Assembly (NCBI RefSeq): GCF_046365375.1
Contig: NZ_JBKEIT010000005.1
Span: 248,001 to 312,000 of the forward strand
Source of the DNA: Butyricimonas muris
GTDB lineage: Bacteria > Bacteroidota > Bacteroidia > Bacteroidales > Marinifilaceae
Direction: 5' to 3'
DNA length: 64,000 bases
Shown: one piece after another, positions 45,101 through 52,795 of the stretch
Layout: each line of letters begins with the position of its first letter
Position numbering within the stretch: the stretch's first letter is position 1
Made by a program: the position numbers and the translations under genes
Notes under the pieces: model-generated
What the model saw: the letters and a program-made list of their open reading frames with translations, nothing else
What the model was told of the DNA's origin: nothing
Database searches by the model: none

Positions 45101-45888
45101 CCCGGTATACGCCCTTCCAACATCTGATCCACGGAACTAAAGCCGGGTACCATAATATCATCCATATTCAAAGAAGTTACCGCACTGGTTAACCGGCGGC
45201 GGTCTACATCGCCATACCCGGTGCTTACCACGGTTACCTCATCCATGGCGACCAGATCCTCTTCCATCTTGATTGTCCACACGCCTTTTTTCGGACGATC
45301 CTGATACTTCACCGTCACCGGAACCATTCCCACGAAAGTAAAAAGTAACTCAGCGTTCGTGGTATCCGGTATCAGAATAGAAAATTCACCCTCCACATTC
45401 GTAACAACCCCCGTCTTTGTCCCCTTTAATATCACCGTAACACCGGGAAGAGGCGATTTATCTCCATCCACGACTATCCCCTTGGCTACAACCGGTTTTT
45501 TACTCTCCTTTTTATCCTCCACGAATAACTTAGGAGAAATCAACACCAATTTATCCTCAATACGGAAACCCAACTTCGTACCAGCCAAACATATCCGGAT
45601 AACCTCCTCTAAATCCTTATCCTTCACGCTCACGCTTATTTTCCCGACAGACTCAAATTCATTATTACTATAAATGAATTTGTAATCCGTCAAACGTACA
45701 ATCTCGTTAAATACCTCTTCCAAGGCAACATCCTTCATTTCCAAGCTCAAGCGAACCTGTCCCAATGAATTGGCCGCAACCGAAGATAACGACAAACATA
45801 ACAAAAGACCAAAAAGTTTCATAACCCTAATCATTTTTTTTATGACATAAGATACCCTCCCGATGTCATAATCTCGTTTTTTTTCCAT
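42193..45888 (-). CDS. SusC/RagA-family TonB-dependent transporter with STN domain
   Basis: A 1231-residue protein. The signal segment includes KLFGLLLCLSLSSVAANS. Residues about 45-115 are an STN domain (EVFNEIVRLTDYKFIYSN), which takes part in signalling to a FecR-type anti-sigma. A carboxypeptidase-regulatory-like domain (about 135-215, PLPGVTVILKGTKTG), the plug (YGTRAANGVIVITTKKGK) and a long 22-strand barrel follow, ending in LSLNVTF with terminal Phe. The STN domain and the neighbouring FecR and ECF sigma make trans-envelope autoinduction very likely. The start chosen gives a 22-residue pre-signal extension, common in this family; ATG at residue 23 is an alternative. Confidence 0.94.
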   Translation of the reverse strand: MEKKRDYDIGRVSYVIKKMIRVMKLFGLLLCLSLSSVAANSLGQVRLSLEMKDVALEEVFNEIVRLTDYKFIYSNNEFESVGKISVSVKDKDLEEVIRICLAGTKLGFRIEDKLVLISPKLFVEDKKESKKPVVAKGIVVDGDKSPLPGVTVILKGTKTGVVTNVEGEFSILIPDTTNAELLFTFVGMVPVTVKYQDRPKKGVWTIKMEEDLVAMDEVTVVSTGYGDVDRRRLTSAVTSLNMDDIMVPGFSSVDQMLEGRIPGMIFMQNSGQVGAAPRVRIRGNSTVIGNQEPLWVVDGIVQSDPVNVNPAQLNDLDFVNLLGNAIAGLNPEDIERIDVLKDAAATAIYGTRAANGVIVITTKKGKIGKPTVSYAFTGTFSRRPYYSDKTVNLMNSKERVEASRELFERQIGYDNVTNFVGYEKAYLDYQAGLIDFTEFNRLTDYYETLNTDWFDVLLQNSFSHKHTLSLSGGSENIRYYASVGYNDQQGVIRKEKNDQFTVNMKLNGTYDKLQFQFNMNFNNSKKHYTPSVDGVSVTQYAYQTNRALPAYNPDGSRAFYQFSEVKQYNDVLFNMENEMDKTYQDIESNAVNLTGMVKYTFWNVLTVEGTASCSSSVTNQDEIYEEGSYYVAKLRNGGEAAQNECPVGGEWNNTITRQNSWLARLQLNYSQQFGNLHFLTGSLGGELSSKKYNTTKMTQRGYYPDRGLSFGTLEDEDLVNNDYYKSYTAYRKWLAKNVPSLSRMETNLGSLYFSASYTYNDLYTINFNTRMDISNQFGSRSREKLLPIWSVSGRWNIARQFWPENGNVNELALKLSYGHQGNMIDGQTSKMIINKGSTDSYLGGFVSTVNAFPNPDLKWETTASYNAELVFSLLKNKISGSVGYFYKKTTDAFLTKTISGINGRESYTVNEGSLENQGVEVTLSFTPINQALTADGKRGFVWRFDPQIGQVVNNLVNKAINNQNNILRDDVTYNDFLNGNVEVAGEPLETFFSYRFKGLSPVDGSPMYYGMEAENADELTLKYNGMNNEDVILAVMEPSGTRVPVLQGGFSNYLGYRQFSLSFNFTYSLGNKIRMLKLSEDFNVRPYPQKNMRREFVNRWRRPGDEQKTNIPGLVASDRINTPWWGDRWDTEFEFAGSGDTFYSMYDYSDIRVVKGDYLKLQSLSLRYNVEGKICKKLGMKSAYVSLSGTNLFTWQSKKAKGMDVSSQSGSSSTINLSVRPTYSLSLNVTF

Positions 45889-45954
45889 AGATTTGCACTA
45901 AATATTATAATTAATGAATAATGTCATACTAGTAATATGACGTTACTTGATACC

Positions 45955-45983
45955 GCAGGGGAATGCTAGTAACATTTCCCTGC
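45955..45983 (-). terminator. Terminator-like hairpin between fecR and susC
   Basis: GCAGGG and CCCTGC pair with near-perfect extension; a T-containing run follows on the plus strand, A-rich on the other. A second small palindrome (GTCATA/TATGAC) lies at 45923-45941. This could attenuate transcription from the sigma/anti-sigma genes into susC. Confidence 0.55.
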
Positions 45984-45992
45984 TGTTTTATA

Positions 45993-47186
45993 TCATTCTT
46001 TCTTCACTCTCAAAACATTTTCATTTAACTCGAATTTCACGCTTGTTGTCATCTCCAACAAATCCAATATCTTTTTAATATGCTCGTACCTTGGCAAATC
46101 GGCAGTAAAACGCATCTCTTTCAACGATGCATCCTCGATACGTATCTCGACATCATACCAACGCTGTAACATCTTCATTACCACGTCCAACGGCTCATTA
46201 TCAAATACCAGACGCTGCTTCGTCCATGCCGTGTAGGAAGCCGTATTCACCTCTCTCACCCGGAGATTGTTCCCTTCCCGGACAACTTGTTCTCCCGGTA
46301 CAAGCCTCACTTTTTGCCGCTCACCCGTCACCTCCACAGCCCCTTCGACCAACGTGGTCTGCTGCACCTCGTCCCGGTATGACTTCATGTTAAAGGAGGT
46401 TCCCAACACCCGGACTTCAGTTCCCAGTGACCTCACGACGAACGGATGTTTGCTGTCTTTGGCCACTTCAAAATAAGCCTCCCCCTCAAGCTCCACCCAA
46501 CGTTCCCCGCCGGAAAAACGATCCGGATATTGTATTTTAGAGTTGGCATTCAACGTGATCATGGTACCGTCCGACAAACACAGCGTGTATTCCCCTCCCC
46601 GCGGGACTTGTAACGTGTGAATCTTTGCCTTTTCTTCTACCGCATCAGAATACACCAATCGTTCCCCGTCATTCATGAAATTTTCACCCACGACACCCCG
46701 AGTCAACGAATCCTGCCCCTGTCCCAGAAATATCGTTTCGCCCGATTCCAGTACCAGTACAGCCCGCGAACATCCGGGAGCTATATCTTCCTGCAACGCG
46801 GCATGTATTACCAAAGACTCGTTTCCCTCTCCCGGGAACACGTTCCAAACGGCTATCCCGACTCCAAGTAAAATAATAACAGATGCCGCGTAACTCCACC
46901 TCGAAAGTAATCTCCGGTGTCGGGCACTAATCTTGCCTTTTACTTTTTCCCACCCTTCCCGTGAATCGTATCCTTGAAACTCCTTCATTCCTTTCTGAAC
47001 ATATCCCTTGTCATTCAATCGGTCGAACAAAGCCTTATTTTTCTCCCCGCTACTCAACCACTCCTCCAAGACTTCCCGTTGCCCGGCATTTTCTTCTTTT
47101 ACAAAATACCCCAGCAATGAACGGACAATTTTTCCCCGGTCACGTCCGGCCAACTTATTTTTCATTACTTTCATTGTTTTCTCCAT
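45993..47186 (-). CDS. FecR-family anti-sigma factor
   Basis: A 397-residue protein starting at ATG 47186; the upstream extension lacks coding character. The N-terminal cytoplasmic part (LLGYFVKEENAGQREVLEEW) binds the sigma factor. One membrane segment (about residues 95-113, SVIILLGVGIAVW) follows. The periplasmic FecR domain has VPRGGEYTLCLSDGTMITLN and ELEGEAYFEVAKDSKHPFVV, and the C-terminal DUF4974 has the usual DVVMKMLQRWYDVEI. It passes the signal from the SusC STN domain to the ECF sigma encoded upstream. Confidence 0.94.
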   Translation of the reverse strand: MEKTMKVMKNKLAGRDRGKIVRSLLGYFVKEENAGQREVLEEWLSSGEKNKALFDRLNDKGYVQKGMKEFQGYDSREGWEKVKGKISARHRRLLSRWSYAASVIILLGVGIAVWNVFPGEGNESLVIHAALQEDIAPGCSRAVLVLESGETIFLGQGQDSLTRGVVGENFMNDGERLVYSDAVEEKAKIHTLQVPRGGEYTLCLSDGTMITLNANSKIQYPDRFSGGERWVELEGEAYFEVAKDSKHPFVVRSLGTEVRVLGTSFNMKSYRDEVQQTTLVEGAVEVTGERQKVRLVPGEQVVREGNNLRVREVNTASYTAWTKQRLVFDNEPLDVVMKMLQRWYDVEIRIEDASLKEMRFTADLPRYEHIKKILDLLEMTTSVKFELNENVLRVKKE

Positions 47187-47294
47187 TTTACACATCAAAC
47201 AATTACATCCGCCGTGAAAAACACGTAACGTATCCGATGTTTCGAATATAAAACAAACGAACATGAAAAAGGATGACAAGAAAAGAAAATTTCT

Positions 47295-47834
47295 TTAGAA
47301 AAAAATAAACTCCACCAGAGGACGAAGGTGTTGCAAACGTTCTTTCAAGTATTTTTTTGCCCGCTGCCGCTGGGTCTTCACGGTCGATTCCGCCACGCTT
47401 AATCGCTCGCAGATAGTCTTTATATCCAAAAATTCAATATAACTCATTTTAAAAACACGTCTGCATTCATCGGGCAATTCTTCTATGGCAACAAAAATCT
47501 CCTCGAAAACATCCGCTTCCACTTCAAAACAAAATATATCATCCGGATCCGTAACGGGCAATTCCAATTGCTTCCCGACTTTATCGCGGGTACGCAACTT
47601 ATTTAAATAGTTCAATGCCCCGTTTTGTACACAACTGTATAAAAAAGATTTCAATGCCACCCGGTTCTCGAAACGCCCCTTAGACTCCCAGAAATGAACA
47701 AACACTTCCTGCACGATATCTTTAGCCGCATCCTCGTCTTGCACGAACTTGTTTGCGAAATAACATAACGAAGCATAATATTCATGGAATATCTCCTCAA
47801 ATACCTCCGGTCGTTTCACATCTAACATGCTCAT
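47295..47834 (-). CDS. ECF sigma factor of the SusCD locus
   Basis: A 179-residue RpoE-like sigma of the Bacteroidota FecI type. Region 2 reads ANKFVQDEDAAKDIVQEVFV, with HFWESKGRF after it. Region 4 reads PDECRRVFKMSYIEFLDIK, with CERLSVAESTVKTQRQRA as the helix-turn-helix. It starts the locus and is followed by its anti-sigma gene. ATG at residue 3 is an alternative start. A recognisable promoter lies at 47881-47913. Confidence 0.94.
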   Translation of the reverse strand: MSMLDVKRPEVFEEIFHEYYASLCYFANKFVQDEDAAKDIVQEVFVHFWESKGRFENRVALKSFLYSCVQNGALNYLNKLRTRDKVGKQLELPVTDPDDIFCFEVEADVFEEIFVAIEELPDECRRVFKMSYIEFLDIKTICERLSVAESTVKTQRQRAKKYLKERLQHLRPLVEFIFF

Positions 47835-47880
47835 TCAATTTATTTGATTACCCGACAATATCCACATATTAACTCGACAA

Positions 47881-47913
47881 CAAAGATACACAATTTTCAC
47901 ATGAAAAAACAAT
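47881..47913 (-). promoter_or_regulatory. Promoter of the ECF sigma gene
   Basis: Minus-strand TATCTTTG (47881-47888) with ATTG (47910-47913), one base off TTTG, 21 nt upstream. This is a house-keeping-type promoter, so the sigma gene has at least a basal start independent of itself. Confidence 0.65.
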
Positions 47914-48085
47914 TGACATTTAATTTGATTTAAGCGCAGATTCAATTCCCCGATGCAACTTTTCTCTTCAAAAATTCCTTCGCTCTCTTCCGGGCATACA
48001 AGAATATCGAATTACCATTCCATGAATTAAAAGAAAACTTTTCTTTTTTAATTCGTATAATCAATAAATAGCTTATTTTTGTAAT

Positions 48086-48877
48086 ATGAAAGCAGAAGAT
48101 AAAGACAACAGAGACGAGAAGAAATGGGGTAACGTGAACGAGTTTTTGGCAAAAAACGCTTCACAACTCAATATCATGGAAGAAGAAATAGACGTGGAGG
48201 TGCAACATCACTTTATGGCACTTCTTGAATTTTTGATGAAGGACAAGACGAAATTCAAGATGCTGATAGAGGAAGCTCCCCAGTTGACGGATGAATTGTA
48301 CAACGAGTCCGTCAGTGAAGACAAGAAGAGAAAGATTCTGGCTGTACTGGCCACGATAAATGATATAGCGATATACCGGAAGATTGAGGCATTCCAGAAG
48401 GAAGACACCCCGTTGAAAAAATGGGCGACCGTGGCGTTGCAACAATCGCGTATGTTGATTCAATCTTCCCTGCTGGATGAATCTACCGTGTTTGTTTCCA
48501 CGGGACTGGGCGGTCACGGGACTCTATTACGTTATTTCTGTGTTTATATTGCCAACGAGGGGGTGGTTATACAACCGTTCCAATGGGATATTGCCAAGAA
48601 AGAAACCGAACTGGTAGTGACCAAGGCTAAAGGAGAAATCGAGAGTTCCGAGCACTTCGATAAATACATCATGTTTACCCTTTTGTTGCCGATTGATGCC
48701 GGGTTGAAAGAAATATTCGAAACCATCATCAACGAGTGCAACACGTATGGTAATTTCCTGAAAGAGAACATTATCATTACAAACGTGAAGAAACTTACCC
48801 TCGAAGAGATCGACGGTATCGTGAACTCGAAAAACCCGAAACAGGATCGGAAAATCAGTCCAGCATCAGACTTATAA
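48086..48877 (+). CDS. Conserved-looking cytoplasmic protein of unknown function
   Basis: A 263-residue soluble protein with no signal or membrane segment. The first 130 residues are helical (EVQHHFMALLEFLMKDKTKF); the second half alternates strands and helices (STVFVSTGLGGHGTLLRY, YIMFTLLLPIDAGLKEIF). I do not recognise the family. A TAnnTTTG sequence (TATTTTTG, 48074-48081) lies only 4 bp before the start codon, so either transcripts are nearly leaderless or the true start is further down (ATG at residue 31). Its 3' end overlaps the convergent acetyltransferase gene by 23 bp. Confidence 0.65.
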   Translation: MKAEDKDNRDEKKWGNVNEFLAKNASQLNIMEEEIDVEVQHHFMALLEFLMKDKTKFKMLIEEAPQLTDELYNESVSEDKKRKILAVLATINDIAIYRKIEAFQKEDTPLKKWATVALQQSRMLIQSSLLDESTVFVSTGLGGHGTLLRYFCVYIANEGVVIQPFQWDIAKKETELVVTKAKGEIESSEHFDKYIMFTLLLPIDAGLKEIFETIINECNTYGNFLKENIIITNVKKLTLEEIDGIVNSKNPKQDRKISPASDL

Positions 48878-49913
48878 AAGGATGACAGGCTTTGAAACGA
48901 GAGGCTAACCCGGGAAAACGTTCCGGGTAATAACCGAATACCAAACAGGTTAACTCTTGCACGGTCAATTCGACGGGTGTTTCTTCGGCGACTTTCCGGG
49001 TACAAGCGCCCTCACCGACGATATATATTCCCGTGTTCTCCGGGATTTGTTCATCCGTCACTTTCAACACGAGATGCAGATCGGGATAACGGACAGCATA
49101 CAACCGCAACACCTGTTCCACGTCCAAGATTCTCGCCATCCCCCGATGTTCGTCATTTTTCCCCGTCGGTAGCGAACGACAGAATATTTCGGCAGTATCC
49201 AAACGTGTCATTATCCCCCACAAGAGCGCCTGTTTTACTTCCCCGGAGTCATACAGCCAATCTTTTACCAAAACATGATTCCCCCGCGGCTCGGCAAATG
49301 CCATGCCGACAAGGTGATCTTCACGGTTATACGCCACGAGCAAAGCACCTTCGCTTATACGCAAATCCTCCATAATCGTGTTAAAATCCTCCCGGTCATG
49401 TTGAATACAACAGGGACGACGGAGCATGGCATCTTCAAAATAACGAAACACTTCGTCTGTCAACAAAGCCTCGTCACGGAACGCCTCCACCCGGTAATGC
49501 TCCGACACGGGAGGAGCGAGAATCGTGTAATGTTCGGGTGAGAAATCAAAAATAGCGGCATATCCCATCTTCTCGTAATAGCCGTACAACCAATCGTTTG
49601 CCGGGATTAAAGTACTCACGGGGACATCCCGCTTTCTCATCACGGCAAAGGCCTCCTGCAATAACTTTGTCATGATTCCCCGCGCACGGGCTAGAGGGTG
49701 GGTACAAGCGCCCGAAATATACCCCGTCTGCAACAAGGTTCCGGCGAAGGTCATCGGGTAAAGCGGCATTTGCAGCGCCGCGACAGCATCACCTTGCCGG
49801 TCACGATATACAAGAGTGTTTTCGTCTTTATATTTCTTACTGAAATAGAAACGAATAAACTCTTCCGTGTCGTCAAAACACAATCGCCACAAATCCATTA
49901 CCTCTTGTTTCAT
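48855..49913 (-). CDS. GNAT-family N-acetyltransferase (Eis-like architecture)
   Basis: A 352-residue protein. The N-terminal GNAT domain carries the acetyl-CoA loop in THPLARARGIMTKLL (Q/RxxGxG/A variant), preceded by the strand LQTGYISGACT. A second, incomplete GNAT-like half and a C-terminal sterol-carrier-like stretch (DLHLVLKVTDEQIPENTG) give the layout of Eis-type acetyltransferases. The substrate is unknown. It follows the DUF2156 gene by 7 nt and is probably co-transcribed with it. Confidence 0.75.
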   Translation of the reverse strand: MKQEVMDLWRLCFDDTEEFIRFYFSKKYKDENTLVYRDRQGDAVAALQMPLYPMTFAGTLLQTGYISGACTHPLARARGIMTKLLQEAFAVMRKRDVPVSTLIPANDWLYGYYEKMGYAAIFDFSPEHYTILAPPVSEHYRVEAFRDEALLTDEVFRYFEDAMLRRPCCIQHDREDFNTIMEDLRISEGALLVAYNREDHLVGMAFAEPRGNHVLVKDWLYDSGEVKQALLWGIMTRLDTAEIFCRSLPTGKNDEHRGMARILDVEQVLRLYAVRYPDLHLVLKVTDEQIPENTGIYIVGEGACTRKVAEETPVELTVQELTCLVFGYYPERFPGLASRFKACHPFISLMLD

Positions 49914-49920
49914 GCCATTT

Positions 49921-50817
49921 TCAATTTTCGATTAATTGAGCGTACCCTTTTTCCAACAGAATCACGGGACGATAAGATAACTTTGCCTTTCGTAAGCCGA
50001 CTAATCCCAAGTCTTCTTCCCGGTTCAAGTAAATATATTTTTCCGGAATATGCAAGGCAAATTCTTGATTCAATATATTATAAGCCCCGTCGATACGGCT
50101 ATCCGCTTTCTCGATATGCACGGCAAAAGTATCCTTATTCACGGGAGCGCCATAGGTAAAACCGACAATCTCGTCATCCACCCAAAGCGCACCGCCCGTC
50201 AGTTCCAACTCTTCAAAATGGCGTAACGCGGAGTTCAATGCTTTTCGCTCGTTAATCAAGCTCTGCTCTTCATCACAACCGTGTTGCTCGCACCATTTCT
50301 CCTCCAGTTCGAGGCAATGCGGAATCATGTCCGCCGTCAAGGGAGTGTAACGATAATTGTACGTCCGCTTGAACTTGTTGACATGATTCCGCTTGGGCTG
50401 GAAATTCTTACCTTTCAATTCCGCCAATTCTTTCCTTATATATATATAGTCAAAATAATCCCGATCCAGACGGTAATCAAATCGTCCGGGGAACTCCCGG
50501 TTGAACCACTCTTCCATTTCCGGGAACACGCCATGTATCCGCAAGACATGCCCTTCAGCCTTTGCCTGCTCTTTCAACATCCCGATGATTCCTTTCACGT
50601 CCCCTGTCCCGACGGGCATCGTGTACACGATACTTTCCTCGTCCAGCGTGAAACGCACGATCAGGCAATTATCCACCACGGCATAGCAACTGTTAGTCAG
50701 GAACTGCCACGTGTACAAATTCACGAATGACAGGTTGCAATCCCGGTTCCCGCAGGCCAAAAAATACGACGTTATTAACTCTTTATCTTCAATTTTGATC
50801 GGTTTAAAATCTATCAT
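49921..50817 (-). CDS. DUF2156 protein, phosphatidylglycerol lysyltransferase C-domain-like
   Basis: A 298-residue soluble protein with two linked GNAT-like halves, as in the catalytic domain of MprF-type aminoacyl-tRNA transferases. Recognisable blocks are LTSYFLACGNRDCNLSFVNL at the start, the basic KGKNFQPKRNHVNKFKRTY and YINREEDLGLVGLRKAKLSY at the end. The MprF membrane part is missing, so lipid modification is uncertain. A -7 element TATCTTTG (minus strand, 50841-50848) lies upstream, within the spacer after the PoxB-like gene. Confidence 0.76.
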   Translation of the reverse strand: MIDFKPIKIEDKELITSYFLACGNRDCNLSFVNLYTWQFLTNSCYAVVDNCLIVRFTLDEESIVYTMPVGTGDVKGIIGMLKEQAKAEGHVLRIHGVFPEMEEWFNREFPGRFDYRLDRDYFDYIYIRKELAELKGKNFQPKRNHVNKFKRTYNYRYTPLTADMIPHCLELEEKWCEQHGCDEEQSLINERKALNSALRHFEELELTGGALWVDDEIVGFTYGAPVNKDTFAVHIEKADSRIDGAYNILNQEFALHIPEKYIYLNREEDLGLVGLRKAKLSYRPVILLEKGYAQLIEN

Positions 50818-50860
50818 ATAATTCTATCTTTATTACAATACAAAGATACAATCTTTCATC

Positions 50861-52600
50861 TCATAGCACTTCTTTCATGTGTCTGAAATTAGACGTGATC
50901 GTATCCAAAATTTCCTTTGTCCGTCCGTTGAGCATCAACTTATACATGGATTGCGCAAATCCCAGCATCTGGCTCCACTCCACCTTGGGCGGCATGGCGA
51001 GAGCGTTCGGGTCGGTCATCACGTTCACCAGCACCGGGCCGTTTATTTTCATCGCTTTTTCCAGTGTCGATTGAACTTCCTCGGGATCGTTTACCGTGAA
51101 TCCTTCCATGCCCATGGCTTTTGCCACGAGGGCGAAATCGGGATTCTCCATGTCTGTCTGCCAATCGGGTAACCCGGCAACTTCCATCTCCAATTTCACC
51201 ATTCCCAACGAACGGTTATTGAACACGACGATTTTCACGGGCAATTTATATTGTACAATCGTGGAAAGATCTCCCAGCAACATAGACAATCCGCCGTCCC
51301 CGCACAATGCCCATACCTGTCTGTCGGGATACGCCAGCGAAGCCCCGATAGCTTGGGGAACGGCATTTGCCATGGAACCGTGGTTAAACGAACCCAACAT
51401 TTTCCGTTGTCCCGTCCCGTGCAGATAGCGGGCCCCCCAAACACAAGTCATCCCGGTATCCACGGCAAAGATCGCGTCTTTCGACGCTAACTTGTCCACG
51501 ACAGACATCACGTATTCCGGGTGAATCCGATCTTTCTCGCCGTGTACTTCCACGTAAGCATTCAAATTCTCCTTTACCCGTTCGTACCCTTTCAATTGTT
51601 TTTTCAAGAAATCATCGTCTTCTTTTTGCTTGATCCGAGGCAGCAAAGCCTGCAACGTTGCTCTCACGTCGCCGCAAAGTCCCATGTCTACCTTCGCCCG
51701 TCGTCCCAATCGTTCCGGTTTTATATCAATCTGAACGATCGTGTTATTCTCCGGCATAAAAGGCGCATAGGGAAAATCCGTACCGAGCATTACGAGAACT
51801 TCCGCCTCGTGCATACTGTCATAACCGGAAGGCATACCTAATAACCCGGTCATACCGACCTCGTTCGGGTTATCGTACTGTATTTCCATTTTGCTTTTGA
51901 AAGAATAAGCCACGGGAGCGTTCAACCGATGTGACAATTCCACCACCTCGGCATGAGCATCTTTCGCTCCCATCCCGCAAAATAGAGTGATTTTCGTTTT
52001 ATTGTTCAACAAGACTGACAGCTCGTCCAATTCCTTGTCGGAAGGACGGATAGACGGTTGAGTCGGGAAAGGGTGCAAAGATGAAAAAATATCTACCGAA
52101 TCTTTCGCCGTCACATCTCCCGGAATACCGACCACGGCAACACCGTGCCGGGATAACGCCGTTTGCATTGCCGCCTGTAACATACGGGGCAATTGAGCTG
52201 GTGTAGCTGCCACTTGATTATAATAACTGCAATCATCAAATAATTTTATCGTATCGGTTTCTTGAAAATACCGGGAACCGAACTCCTCGGTCGCCATTGT
52301 CGATGCCAACGCCAGCACCGGAGCCCCGGAACGATGAGCGTCATACAGACCGTTGATCAGATGCACGTGTCCCGGTCCGCTACTCCCGGCGCAACAAGCC
52401 AACTGCCCATGAAGCTGCGCCTCGGCTCCTGCCGCGTAAGCCCCGACTTCCTCGTGTCGCACGTGTATCCATTGAATTTTACCATTACGCCGCACAGCGT
52501 CATTTATTTCATTCAAACTATCGCCTGTCACGGCATAAATACGTTTCACTCCGACTTCTACCAGTATTTCGACCAATTGTTCTGCTACTTTTTTCGCCAT
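50861..52600 (-). CDS. poxB: Thiamine-diphosphate-dependent enzyme, PoxB-like pyruvate dehydrogenase/oxidase
   Basis: A 579-residue protein with three domains. The N-terminal Pyr domain has the catalytic Glu in WIHVRHEEVGAYAAG. The central FAD/nucleotide domain and a C-terminal TPP domain (ALCGDGGLSMLLGDLSTI ... NN, the GDG-x-NN motif) follow. Length and the GPGHVHLINGLYDA block fit pyruvate:quinone oxidoreductase, which turns pyruvate into acetate and CO2 at the membrane. The last 30 residues are amphipathic, as in PoxB's lipid-activated tail. Acetolactate synthase is the main alternative, but no regulatory-subunit gene is near. Confidence 0.85.
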   Translation of the reverse strand: MAKKVAEQLVEILVEVGVKRIYAVTGDSLNEINDAVRRNGKIQWIHVRHEEVGAYAAGAEAQLHGQLACCAGSSGPGHVHLINGLYDAHRSGAPVLALASTMATEEFGSRYFQETDTIKLFDDCSYYNQVAATPAQLPRMLQAAMQTALSRHGVAVVGIPGDVTAKDSVDIFSSLHPFPTQPSIRPSDKELDELSVLLNNKTKITLFCGMGAKDAHAEVVELSHRLNAPVAYSFKSKMEIQYDNPNEVGMTGLLGMPSGYDSMHEAEVLVMLGTDFPYAPFMPENNTIVQIDIKPERLGRRAKVDMGLCGDVRATLQALLPRIKQKEDDDFLKKQLKGYERVKENLNAYVEVHGEKDRIHPEYVMSVVDKLASKDAIFAVDTGMTCVWGARYLHGTGQRKMLGSFNHGSMANAVPQAIGASLAYPDRQVWALCGDGGLSMLLGDLSTIVQYKLPVKIVVFNNRSLGMVKLEMEVAGLPDWQTDMENPDFALVAKAMGMEGFTVNDPEEVQSTLEKAMKINGPVLVNVMTDPNALAMPPKVEWSQMLGFAQSMYKLMLNGRTKEILDTITSNFRHMKEVL

Positions 52601-52650
52601 ATCCTGTAGTTTTAATATTGTTTTCTAATCTCTACAGGTAAACGTAAAAT

Positions 52651-52795
52651 GAGTTTGTAAAGTTATAAAGTTTGTAAAGTTTATAAAGTAGAAAACCATA
52701 AGGTCTACAAGGTCGCGGGAGTTCCCCGGAAAAATTTATCAGCAGCTTTGCAGCCATAAACAAAGCACCCGCGGGGTCAATAACCTTATAAACTA
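52651..52795. repeat. Structured intergenic repeat, copy 2
   Basis: Left arm units (AAAGTTTATAAAG) and a central core with GCGGGAGTTCC-CC-GGAA, a hairpin CAGC/GCAG and the conserved AAAGCACCCGC. The right arm runs into the fucosidase stop codon. Pairing is kept although the sequence differs from copies 1 and 3. Confidence 0.7.
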
